This document shows positions 9,541 through 20,061 of a stretch of DNA of 64,000 nt, in pieces (positions within the stretch are counted from its first letter, which is position 1; each line of letters opens with the position of its first letter). Location: the NCBI RefSeq assembly GCF_029867415.1, contig NC_081183.1:68274336-68338335 (forward strand), read 5' to 3'. This stretch comes from Vicia villosa. Taxonomy: Eukaryota; Streptophyta; Magnoliopsida; Fabales; Fabaceae. The notes below the pieces were generated by a model that ran no database searches, was not told the origin of the DNA, and saw only the letters and a program-made list of their open reading frames with translations. A program made the position numbers and the translations under genes.

Positions 9541-11538
9541 ATGAGTACCAAGAAGACCATTGTTCACTTTTCCGTTTCCACTCCGGATATCAAGAAGCTG
9601 AAAATAATCAAGGAAAAATTACCATCAAGTGCTTTGGATAGGTTTGTAATCCGCTATGGGAATATTTTGGACTTGCTAAGGGTGAAAGTACAAGAGGAAG
9701 CTATTACCGCATTGGTTCAATTCTATGATCCGCCGCTTAGATGTTTCACTTTTCAGGATTTCCAGTTGGCTCCCACTTTGGAAGAGATGGATGCTGTGTT
9801 GGGATTCTCAAAAATTAAAAAGGAATTCTATACTGGTGTAGGTAAAGAAGTTGATTTTTCAGATTTAGCAAAGGCTTTGGGAGTATCCGATGCGGAATTG
9901 AAGACTAACTACAAAACTGATGGAGATGTGCATGGGATCAAGAGATCTTACTTAGAAAATCAAGCTTTAATGTATGCTCAAAAGAAACAATGGGACATTT
10001 GTGGACATTTATTAGCTCTTTTGATTTTTGGAGTTGTCTTATTGCCAAAAAATGTTGATTATGTAGATCCCGCTGCCATTCATGCTTTCACTTCCTTTAA
10101 GGTTCACGGAAAAGATCCTACTCCGACTATCCTCGCTAATATTTACTATGCTATCCATACAAAGTACGAAAAGAAGAGAGGAATGCTATTTTGTTGTGTC
10201 CACTTGCTATATTCTTGGTTGACTTCGCATCTCTATAAAGCTAGTGGTCTTATCAAAGAATTGACTAGAAATGATTGGGCTCAAACGCTAAGGGCTCTTA
10301 AAGCGGATTCTATCCTATGGTATGCAAAGAAATTAAATTCTGATAGGATCATTTACAAATGCGGAGATTTCGACAATGTGCCATTAATAGGGACTCTTGG
10401 TTGTATTAATTATAACCCCGTTTTAGCATTACGTCAATTAGGACATTCTATGGATAGTGAACCTTCCAAACAACAAATAGAAGAATTGATCTTGCATGAT
10501 AATGGGAAAGGTGCACCAAGAACATTGAAAAGAGTAATTCAAGCTTGGAGTCAGGTTCAAAGAAAATATTTTGGGCCAAAGAATGCAATTGCAGAAGCAC
10601 CTTACACCACATGGGTTCAAGAAAGAGTTGGGAAGATTTTGCTTCCTTTTGTTGTGGATCCCGCATACAAGCCTGATTCTCCTGATCTTGTTCCTCTATC
10701 CATCGAAGAGATAGAAGGGATCAAGGCTGCCCTAGAGGCGTCCCGGAAAGAAAAAGAGAAGTTAGAACTTGATTTGCATCAACTTACCAACGAAAGGAGC
10801 CAACTACGCTTCGACCTTAAGGATAAGAACCAAGAACTTCAAGCAATGAAGGAAGAGAATGATAGACAAAGGAGTAAAAGGAAGCGTGCAACTGAAGGGT
10901 ATTTAAGTGCTAATTTTAATTTAGAGGCTCATGATGAGAGGTTGGAGCAAGCTAATGCGGAAATTGCAAGGTGGAGAAGGCGTTATGAGAAGGCTTCCCA
11001 TGACAAAGCGGAATCCGAGAAAAATCTAGAAGCTGTAGTCTTTGAATTAACTGATAGGACTAAAGATCAAGAGGATGAAATAAGGAACCTCAAATATGAT
11101 CTTCAAGAAGCCCTCAATGCTGAACAACAAGAGCGCGCAAGGAGACTAGTCACTGAAGAAGCACTTTTACAGCGCACCGGTGAGTATAATAGAGCATATC
11201 AAGCCATGGTATCACTTCGGGAAGTGTTCATGAGAGAAAAAGAGATACACGAGGCAGCCTTGAACGAAAGAGACTATTGGAAAAGACAATACACAATTGT
11301 TTCTACAGCTTACGAGCATGTGAGCATGGTTCCTAAGATGCTTGAAGACTATGAGAAATGTCGCGATGATTATGATAAGCTAGTCTTTTTGTGTAATGAT
11401 TTAATTCAAGATATTCCAAAGAGTTTGGCAAAAGCAGAATCATCTCCTATCATCCTTCCCGAAGTAGTCAAAGAGTTCATGAAGCTTTGTAGAGATATGG
11501 TGGACAAGTTCCAAGAAGACATCCAAAGGCGTTCTTAG
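9541..11538 (+). CDS. Ogre ORF1 protein, 665 aa, function unknown
   Basis: This is the extra ORF upstream of gag that marks Ogre elements. Residues about 1-370 form a conserved globular region, with a CFTFQDFQLAPTLEEM segment near residue 75 shared with the outer element's ORF1 (54516-53277); it resembles the plant DUF7745-type domain, from memory of the family. Residues about 390-600 are strongly charged with heptad-like Leu/Glu/Lys spacing (LELDLHQL, ELTDRTKDQEDEIRNL), indicating a long coiled coil. No catalytic motif is visible. The frame is intact, starting at the ATG after GGAAGG and ending TAG. An AATAAA follows at 11663. The outer copy has a shorter C-terminal tail. Role in the life cycle is not known to me. 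Confidence 0.85.
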   Translation: MSTKKTIVHFSVSTPDIKKLKIIKEKLPSSALDRFVIRYGNILDLLRVKVQEEAITALVQFYDPPLRCFTFQDFQLAPTLEEMDAVLGFSKIKKEFYTGVGKEVDFSDLAKALGVSDAELKTNYKTDGDVHGIKRSYLENQALMYAQKKQWDICGHLLALLIFGVVLLPKNVDYVDPAAIHAFTSFKVHGKDPTPTILANIYYAIHTKYEKKRGMLFCCVHLLYSWLTSHLYKASGLIKELTRNDWAQTLRALKADSILWYAKKLNSDRIIYKCGDFDNVPLIGTLGCINYNPVLALRQLGHSMDSEPSKQQIEELILHDNGKGAPRTLKRVIQAWSQVQRKYFGPKNAIAEAPYTTWVQERVGKILLPFVVDPAYKPDSPDLVPLSIEEIEGIKAALEASRKEKEKLELDLHQLTNERSQLRFDLKDKNQELQAMKEENDRQRSKRKRATEGYLSANFNLEAHDERLEQANAEIARWRRRYEKASHDKAESEKNLEAVVFELTDRTKDQEDEIRNLKYDLQEALNAEQQERARRLVTEEALLQRTGEYNRAYQAMVSLREVFMREKEIHEAALNERDYWKRQYTIVSTAYEHVSMVPKMLEDYEKCRDDYDKLVFLCNDLIQDIPKSLAKAESSPIILPEVVKEFMKLCRDMVDKFQEDIQRRS

Positions 11539-11945
11539 CTTTATGTTATCTCCTTGTTGCTTTTATTTCAAGTACTTTTAATTTGATTTATTTTGAGTAT
11601 TTTTAATTTCGGTTTCCTTTCCTTTTTGTAAACCAACAATGAAGTGGTATTTCCTTTCAATTAATAAAGTGTGTTTATTTTTTGCATTTACTTATTGTTC
11701 CTACGATATTCACCAAATAAATATATGCGAAAAAAAAAAGAAGAAAAAAAGAAGAAAAAGAATAAAAAAGAATGTATATTTACTATAATAATGTGGATAA
11801 GACATGAACATAGCATAAGCATAGCATGCATATCATGCACATCATATTTATTTCAAAAAAAAACATAAGAAAAACTATCTTCATCTCCAGTCACACCATT
11901 GCAGTTCAACCGCTGATTCAGACAAGATCTCAAAAGAAAAAGGCA
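11539..11945 (+). other. Spacer between ORF1 and gag
   Basis: This 400-bp AT-rich spacer has AATAAA at 11663-11668 and an A-rich run (11728-11775). The gag frame is open from 11826, before the first ATG of gag at 11946. Nothing else is recognisable. Confidence 0.6.
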
Positions 11946-14900
11946 ATGGAACAATTGGAACAGAACCAAGCCGCCCTTCGTGAGGAAATGACCCAGCTGA
12001 AAGGTACTGTTGAAGACCTCAAGGGAGGAATGGCCCAAATGCTGAGCTTCATGAAAGACCTCAAAGATAAGCAAGACAAGGCTAAGGAGGTTCAGGATTA
12101 GTATGAGGAGATACCTCAGGATGGCAACCCATTGTTAGGGTATGTACGAGGCCATGACCCTCACAAAACAAATGCTCACGCATCTAAAAAGGTCACTACG
12201 ACCCATGAAGAGGGAGAGGCTTCTCGAGAAGGGTTTATTCCTACTGCTCAGAAAGAAGGGACGTCTCGCACAGTTCGCATCCCTATCAACAATCCGCTTA
12301 GGGATGAAGACTATCTGGACCTGCAATATGGGGATACCAATGACATAAACCAAGGTCTCCAACCAAAGCTGAACTCTGCTAATTCTGGAGAGGATTCCAA
12401 AGATAGTGGACAAATCAAGGCACTGGAAGAGAGACTGAAGGCTGTAGAAGGGTATGATGCTTTTGATGTGGATACTTTTGAAATGAGCTTGGTTCCAGAT
12501 CTAACAATTCCACACAAATTCAAAGTTCCGAACTTTGAAAAATACAAGGGACTCACATGTCTAAGGAACCACTTGCGCATGTATGTGCGAAAGATGGCTG
12601 CTTATGCTCATGATCAGAAATTAATGATACACTTCTTCCAAGATAGTTTAAGTGGAGCATCGGTGGACTGGTACATGCAACTGGAAAAGACTAATATCCG
12701 AAGCTGGACCGACCTTGCCAATACCTTCCTTAAGCAATACAAGTACAATTTGGACATGGCACCCAATCGGATGCAACTCCAAAATCTGTCGCAAAAGAAG
12801 GAAGAATCATTTAAAGAGTATGCTAAGAGGTGGAGAGAGATAGCTTCCCGAGTCCAACCTCCCTTGTTGGAAAAAGAACTGGTAGATATGTTTATGGCTA
12901 CACTACAAGGGCCATATTATGATAAGATGGTTGGAAGCGTGTCATCAGGATTTTCAGACTTGGTAGTCATCGGTGAAAGGATTGAGAATGGGATCAAGAA
13001 TGGAAAGATACAAGGGGCACCACCGGGATCCTATCAGGCGAAGAGGCCTACCCCCAACTTCACAAAAAAGAAGGAAGGAGAAACTAATGCTGTAGGCCAT
13101 CAGGAAACTAGACCTCCTATGACATACCCACCACGACAAAACCGGTTTCAGGGAGGACCAAGGAGATTCGATCCGCTACCTACTTCCAAGAAAGAGATTC
13201 TGAAATATTTAGTAAATGAATCTTTGGTAGAGGTTAGACCACTGCCACCTCCTCCTCCAGGCAAGCTCATGCCCAACTACAAACCAAATGAAAGGTGCGA
13301 ATTTCACGCCAATTCTCCCGGACACACCCTGGAGAAATGTTGGGCCTTCAGCCACATCGTTCAGGATTTAATTGAATCAGGGGCAATCGCCTTTGACAAA
13401 CCCAATGTGAAGACGAATCCGATGCCACACAATGAAGGCGCAGTTAATGCAATAGAAGTTGTCAATGAGCAAGAGTTGGTTCAACAACGGAACTCCCCCA
13501 TAGATGCACTTAAGAGGTATCTTCTTATAAAGGGGTTTATCCTAGAACATAACGAAGCTTTCAAAGACACTTTGCAAAGGCTCATGGATCAAGGATTGAT
13601 CCAACTGGAGGAACACCCTGAAGAAGAATATGTGGCGATGGTGGAAAGAAACGATCCTTTAATGATACCTGCACAAGGGGCAAGGAAACCATTGATTATC
13701 CCATGCTCTAGACCACCAGTGATGATACCTACGCAAGAGCGTACCAAGATCATCCCAATCAGAGGACCATATCCTTTGGACAAGATGAAAGCGGTACCAT
13801 GGGAATATGAGACCGATACTAATACTGCAGTATCAAGCATCGTTGGACCTGGAGGCATGACCCGTAGTGGGCGCATATTCAAAACTGCGCAAGTACAACC
13901 AAAGCCTAGTGAAAACTTGACGCAATCTGGAGAACAAGTAGTCATGAGACCAAGTGACGAGTCTGAACCTAAGGATAAAGAAACTTCTAACAAAGATGCT
14001 GAGGAGTTTCTCGCTCTGATTAAGAAGAGTGATTATAGAGTGGTAGATCAGTTGCAACAGACACCATCTAAGATATCGCTCTTATCACTATTGATACACT
14101 CTGAGAAACATCGAGATGCTCTTATGAAGATCCTAAACGCTGCCCATGTAACTAAGGACATCACAATCAATCAATTTGACGGGATGGTGGCCAATCTAAC
14201 TGCTGGGGCATGTCTAGGTTTCAGTGACAATGAGCTACCCCTACAAGGAAAGTCACACAACAAAGCCTTGCATATCTCCATGCAGTGTGGGAAGGCTCAT
14301 CTAGCTAGAGTTTTGATTGACACAGGGTCCTCTTTAAATGTGATGCCAAAAGCAACACTTGACAAGATAGCCTTAGAAGGACTGGTAGTCAGACCAAGCC
14401 GTCTGGTGGTAAAAGCTTTCGATGGATCACAAAGTCCGGTGTTGGGAGAAGTGGATCTGCCCGTTGTAATTGGCCCTCATACCTTCTGCATCAATTTCCA
14501 AGTGATGGAAATTGAGCCAGCTTATACCTGCCTACTAGGACGCCCTTGGATCCACGCAGCTGGGGCAGTTACCTCTACCCTCCATCAGAAATTAAAATTT
14601 GTGAATGGGAACTCTATAGTAACCATCAATGGAGAAGAGGATATATTTGTCAGCAATCTAAATTCATACAGATATATTGAGGCTGGAGACGAAGCATTGG
14701 GTACCGCATTTCAAGCACTAGAAATTGCAACTGCTATCACACTACCAGTGGAGAAGATAAGAAGGGCGGTAACATCATGGAAAGATCTGCAGGATGCAGA
14801 TATTAAAGGCTGGGGCAAGCTGCCAGAGGTTTTGGAGAAGAAAGATCGCCTGGGGTTAGGGTATCAACCCACCAAGTTCAAAAGCATCAAAAAGGAGGAA

Positions 14901-15080
14901 CAACAATTTCCCCCAATAATGCAAACTTTTGTGACTGGTGGGTATGAACATGTGGCTATGGTGTCCAACCAGGATTCTCGAGAAAGGACGTCCAACTTCA
15001 TTCGAGAAATCAGACCAGGGGAACAACTTCAGAATTGGACAAGCATGGAGATACCGGAGATAGTTTTCATTTCAAAGTAA
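11946..15080 (+). CDS. gag-pro: Gag-protease ORF of the young Ogre, interrupted by one in-frame TAG
   Basis: Gag builds the virus-like particle and the aspartic protease processes it. The ATG at 11946 opens a coiled-coil-like N-terminus (MEQLEQNQAALREEM). A TAG at 12099-12101 stops it after 51 codons, and the same frame continues open to 15080. Counting from 11946, the retrotransposon gag core spans roughly residues 180-350 (FKEYAKRWREIASRVQPP), a CX2HX5HX4C zinc-knuckle-like motif lies near residue 451 (CEFH...GHTLEKC), and the protease has DTGSS with its Asp codon at 14319-14321, followed by LLGRPWIH. The C-terminus ends at TAA 15078-15080, but a splice donor at 15077 overlaps it and would fuse the frame to Pol. 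The outer element has the same order. Confidence 0.9.
12099..12101 (+). other. In-frame amber codon within gag
   Basis: The sequence reads CAG GAT TAG TAT GAG, with open frame on both sides. It is the only visible lesion in the young Ogre's coding regions. It is either a recent nonsense change or a readthrough point. Confidence 0.8.
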
Positions 15081-15354
15081 TTTGCTTTTGTGTGTTTTAT
15101 TTCCCTTTTCAAATAAAGAAAAACAATAACGCTCATGCCTCGCCCGAAGCATAGAGCTAGTTTGTAAGGGCCCCATTTACTTTCAAGTTCGAAGTTTATT
15201 AATAAAATTGTCTTTGCATTTTGGTATTGAAAACATTGTCTTTTCTCGCATTTATTCCTTTTCCATTTCTGAAAATGACAAATAAATTTCTTGCACAAAC
15301 AAAGCACATTCACATCTGCATACTAAAAGAAAACAAAACATAAAACATGTGCAG
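15077..15354 (+). other. Intron between protease and reverse transcriptase, 278 bp
   Basis: The donor is AAA|GTAATT at 15077 and the acceptor ATGTGCAG|A at 15353-15354. Removal joins codon AA+A (Lys) to the TCA codon of the RT frame at 15356, removing the protease stop and switching from frame 0 to frame 2 exactly as needed. A homologous GT-AG intron of about 255 bp is visible at 25687-25941 in the outer element. Ogre elements are known to carry a partly spliced intron here. An AATAAA lies inside at 15112-15117. Confidence 0.85.
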
Positions 15355-18300
15355 ATCACTTAACACCACCGATAATAATACTGCTGAGACTCTATACAAA
15401 CTCGAGGCTCTCGCTAATCAGGCTGAAGAAGGGGATGAGGAAGACGATGAACTTCCGGAAGAGTTGTCAAGGTTAGTGGATAACGAATACAAAAGCATGC
15501 TCCCTCCACAAGAGGCCATTGAAATCATAAACTTGGGAACGGATGAAGAACCCAAGAACATTAAGATCGGAGCAACGCTAGGTAAGGACGTAAAAGCAAC
15601 GCTAACCAAGCTCCTCCACAAGTATGCAGAGATTTTTGCTTGGTCATACCGTGACATGCCGGGGTTGGATACAGACATCGTGGTACACAGGTTACCTCTC
15701 AAAGAAGGGTGTGCGCCGGTCAGGCAAAAGCGCAGAAGGGTTCGACCAGATATGGACAGTAAGATTAGGGAAGAAGTGCTCAAACAGTTCGATGCCGGGT
15801 TTCTTGCGGTAGTTGATTACCCACCATGGATTGCAAACATAGTGCCAGTTCCTAAGAAAGACGGGAAGGTGCGCATGTGTGTAGACTACAGGGATCTAAA
15901 TAAAGCAAGTCCAAAAGATGATTTCCCACTACCACATATAGATATCTTGGTGGATAATACAGCACAAGCTTCGGTGTTCTCCTTTATGGATGGGTTCTCC
16001 GGATATAATCAAATCAAGATGGCCCCTAAGGATATGGAAAAGACCACCTTCATGACATCTTGGGGCACCTTCTGCTACAAAGTGATGCCTTTTGGATTGA
16101 GAAATGCAGGGGCAACATATCAAAGAGCCATGGCCACACTATTCCATGATATGATTCACAAAGAGGTCGAAGTATATGTAGATGATATGATCGCCAAATC
16201 CGGCACAGAAGAAGAACACATCACAAATCTACATAAGTTGTTCGAACGCTTAAAGAAGTACAAGCTAAGGTTAAACCCAAACAAGTGTACGTTTGGTGTA
16301 AGATCGGGAAAGCTGTTGGGATTCATTGTAAGCCAGCGAGGTATAGAGGTCGATCCTGATAAAGTAAAAGCCATACAGGCGATGCCCGTTCCAAAAACAG
16401 AAAAAGAAGTGCGAGGTTTCCTGGGCCGATTGAATTACATCTCAAGGTTCATTTCACATTTAACAGCTACATGCGAGCCTATATTCAAACTACTCAGGAA
16501 GGATCAACCTATCAAGTGGAACGACGATTGTCAGGTAGCCTTTGAAACTATAAAGAACTACTTACAAGAACCACCGATACTTTTACCTCCCGTACCCGGA
16601 AGACCGCTGATCATGTACCTCACAGTACTTGAAAGATCTATGGGGTGTGTACTGGGCCAACAAGATGAAACAGGCAGGAAAGAACACGCTATCTACTACC
16701 TCAGTAAGAAATTCACGGATTGCGAATCTCGGTATTCACCATTGGAAAAGACATGTTGTGCCCTAGCATGGGCCTCCAAACGTCTAAGGCAATATATGCT
16801 AAATCATTCCACATGGCTAATATCGAGAATGGATCCTTTAAAATACGTGTTCGAAAAACAGGCGCTCACGGGTAGAATTGCAAGGTGGCAAATGTTGTTG
16901 TCCGAATACGACATACAGTATGTAACTCAAAAAGCAATAAAAGGGAGTGTATTGGCAGAACATCTTGCTCACCAACCCCTCGAGGAATACCAATCTATGA
17001 AGTTCGACTTCCCTGATGAGGATATTATGCTAGTAAGAGACTATGAAATACCAGGACCCGACGAGGGACCCGAACCGAGTTTGGTATGGAAACTCATGTT
17101 CGACGGTGCCTCAAATGCACTAGGACATGGCATAGGGGCAGTATTGACATCTCCCGATGACCGGCACTTACCCTTCACCGCAAGACTATGTTTCGACTGT
17201 ACCAACAACATTGCAGAATACGAAGCATGCATATTGGGGTTAGAAGCTGCAATCGACCTAAGGATCAAACTCCTTGATGTATACGGAGACTCAGCATTGG
17301 TAATCCATCAAGTCAACAAAGAATGGGACACTCGAGATGCAAAACTAATCCCATACCGAGACCTTATTCTGGAGTTGACGGCTGAATTTGATACTATCAC
17401 TTTTACTCATATCCCGAGGGAAGAAAATCAAATAGCCGATGCACTAGCAACGCTCTCCTCTATGTTCAAGGTGACCTGGCCAAACCATGAACCACGGATA
17501 ACTGTTAGACACTTCGATGAACCTGCCTATTGCCTTGCGATTGAGGAGCATTCCGACAACAGACCATGGTACCATGACATAAAAATGTATCTGGAAAAAC
17601 AGGAATACCCGGAGAATGCCTCAACAATTGATAAAAAGACACTGAGAAGACTTGCATCCAAGTTCTTCTTAAGCGGAAGCATCTTATACAAAAGGAACTA
17701 TGACTCAGTGTTGTTGAGATGTGTAGATAAAAACGAGGCCAAGGAGATTATCAGGGAGGTACATGAAGGAACCTTTGGGACCCATGCAAACGGACACTCA
17801 ATGGCTAGAAAGATACTGCAAGCAGGGTATTACTGGTTGACAATGGAGGCCGACTGTTTCCAATATGCAAAGACCTGTCACAAGTGCCAGATCTACGCTG
17901 ACAAGGTGCACGTACCACCAAACCCGTTGAACGTTCTGAGTTCACCATGGCCATTTGCAATGTGGGGAATCGACATGATAGGGATGATAGAACCTAAAGC
18001 TTCGAATGGACATCGATTTATATTGGTTGCCATAGACTACTTCACCAAATGGGTCGAAGCTGCCTCTTACACCAACGTGACGAGACAAGTAGTCACTCGG
18101 TTCATCAAGCATAATATCATATGTCGGTATGGGGTTCCAAACAGGATTATCACCGATAATGGGTCGAATCTGAACAATAACATGATGAGGGAGCTGTGCG
18201 AGGAGTTCAAGATCGAACACCACAATTCTTCACCATACAGGCCTAAAATGAACGGCGCTGTCGAAGCTGCAAACAAAAATATCAAAAAGATAATACAAAA

Positions 18301-18814
18301 GATGGTGAAAACATACAAGGATTGGCACGAAATGCTCCCATTCTCCTTACACGGTTATAGAACCTCGGTGCGTACGTCTACAGGGGCAACCCCCTTTTCC
18401 CTAGTCTACGGTATGGAAGCTGTCCTCCCAATCGAAGTGGAGATCCCGTCACTAAGAGTCATAGCCGACACAAAGTTAGAAGAATCGGAATGGGTAAAAA
18501 CTCGTTTGGATCAGCTTAATCTCATTGAAGAAAAGCGACTGACAGCTTTGTGTCATGGACAACTCTATCAGAAGAGAATGAAAAAAGCGTTCGATAAGAA
18601 GATCCGACCTCGAACCTACAAAGAAGGTGACATTGTCCTCAAGAAGATACTGCTACCTCGACTCGACGCTCGTGGAAAATGGACACCAAACTATGAAGGT
18701 CCATACATTGTAAAAACGGTGTTCTCAGGAGGGGCATTAGTCCTCACTACAATGGATGGGGATGAGCTACCGCACCCAATCAACTCAGACGCGGTCAAGA
18801 AGTACTATGCCTAG
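15355..18814 (+). CDS. pol: Pol: RT, RNase H, second (archaeal-like) RNase H, integrase
   Basis: Residue numbers count from the in-frame ATG at 15347. An acidic N-terminus is followed by RT (about 110-360) with the first catalytic Asp near 215 and YVDD at 277-280. RNase H follows (about 420-545), then a second RNase H (about 580-705) with D586, E624, D648 and D698, a Tat-lineage hallmark. Integrase has a zinc finger ending C844-X2-C847 and the catalytic triad D876, D937, E973, with 35 residues between the last two. The C-terminus has a WTPNYEGPY module. The frame is intact to TAG at 18814. It is probably made only from spliced RNA as a Gag-Pro-Pol fusion. Confidence 0.95.
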
Positions 18815-19525
18815 CAAAAGCAGGATTACCGGACATAAGCCGAAGGCAAACTATGAAAGATAGGGTATCGTGCAATCATCTACTTCTGAAGTCGAAGGAT
18901 TATTGGGGCCCTCGATAACAAAAAGGGCAACGGCAGTATTAATATCATTTCCATTTGTCATTTTCTTTCTCTGCATTTTTGTACACCCGCCGATTCAAGG
19001 CAATATCAATAAAATTTTCTTTTTGCATACTGCGCTTCATTTCTAATTTCAATACCATTTGCAAAGGATAATTTATTTTTATAAACTTTTAACATGGATT
19101 TAACATGAGAAACTTACAAACTTTCAACACAAAAGCAATATAATAAGACTATGAAAACTCCGGAAGGCTACAAACGCCCCGCGATGCGATCACTTAAATC
19201 TAGCAGAATATCATTACAAAGGATGGTATCAATGGATTAATCAGACTGAGCCAGAAAGTCACAAACAATTCAAAAGAAAAAGGGGTTAAACAAAAGCAAT
19301 GGGTGATAAGGAGATGAGTGATAAATGTAGGGGGTATCATATATACATTAATACATACGTTCATCAATATACATGCAACATACACATGTGTAAGCATTCA
19401 TACATACGCATTATACAAACAACAGGGGCATATGCACAACATATAAACATAATGCATACGCATTTACAGGAACAAAAATTTGACACAGGTAAATTCTGCA
19501 ACAACACTTGCAGATAACCCCGTCG
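18815..19525 (+). other. 3' untranslated region of the young Ogre, first part
   Basis: No gene is seen. AATAAA occurs at 19008-19013, about 195 bp after the pol stop, and the region is AT-rich with a CATACA/ATACAT-rich stretch at 19340-19460. Confidence 0.6.
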
Positions 19526-19880
19526 GTGCAGGTGAACTTGCTAGAACTATAGCAAGCAATCCTATTGGGGTCCAAACTGCGATGTAACTTACCAGAACTA
19601 TGGTAAGTGAGAGGTACAAACTGCGAGTAGCTTACCAGCACTATGGTAAGTGAGAAGTTCACAAACTGCGAGTAGCTTACCAGCACTATGGTAAGTGAGA
19701 AGTTCACAAACTGCGAGTAGCTTACCAGCACTATGGTAAGTGAGAGGTTCACAAACTGCGAGTAGCTTACCAGCACTATGGTAAGTGAGAGGTTCACAAA
19801 ATGCGAGTAGCTTACAAGCACTATGGTAAGTGAGGGATCCACAAACTACGGAGGCTTGCTGGCCATAGCAAGCCGATTAC
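19526..19880 (+). repeat. 45-bp tandem repeat, each unit with a 7-bp-stem hairpin
   Basis: CTTACCAGCACTATGGTAAG recurs at 19631, 19676, 19721 and 19766 with exact 45-bp pitch, a one-mismatch copy at 19811, and a GAACTA-loop copy at 19588. Each is an inverted repeat CTTACCA/TGGTAAG with a 6-nt loop. Flanking units change both arms together: CTTGCTA/TAGCAAG at 19537 and GGCTTGCT/AGCAAGCC at 19853. The 45-bp length keeps frame, giving an antisense open frame, but that strand is not the element's sense strand. Confidence 0.9.
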
Positions 19881-19978
19881 ACAACCAACAGAGGTCCTCG
19901 CTATGTAAGACTCAGGCTTTAGCAGGACATTTCGCTTCATCCATACTCAAGCTCAAGGCAAATTTAGGGGCCTTCCAG

Positions 19979-20053
19979 TATTTAATAACTCTTCGATCGG
20001 AACGACGCGAGGTCTACACACCCTCTTGTCACCCAATCCAAGGTAATTAAATA
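19979..20053 (+). other. Stem enclosing about 50-60 nt, ending at the polypurine tract
   Basis: TATTTAAT (19979-19986) pairs with ATTAAATA (20046-20053), followed by a mismatch and ACT/GGT. The 3' arm touches AGGGG of the polypurine tract. Elements at 31407-31481 and 56634-56711 have the same arrangement with different but still complementary arms. Confidence 0.65.
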
Positions 20054-20061
20054 GGGGCAGC
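20052..20061 (+). other. Polypurine tract region of the young Ogre
   Basis: ATAGGGGCAGC directly precedes the 3' LTR start at 20062. The same AGGGGCAGC block precedes the LTRs at 31398 and 56625 on the minus strand, which supports its role in plus-strand priming. Confidence 0.8.

Noticed and set aside
12132..18814. Pararetrovirus or other plant virus integration
   Set aside because: Flanking LTRs, primer site, polypurine tract, target duplication, DD35E integrase and dual RNase H identify an Ogre retrotransposon. No movement or coat protein is seen.
19411..19842. Antisense open frame with 15-residue repeats (LTIVLVSYSQ)
   Set aside because: It is explained by a 45-bp repeat being a multiple of three. 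It is on the non-sense strand of the element, and hairpin pairing is the better explanation of conservation.
19526..19880. CRISPR-like array
   Set aside because: The units are adjacent with no unique spacers, and the DNA is plant retrotransposon.
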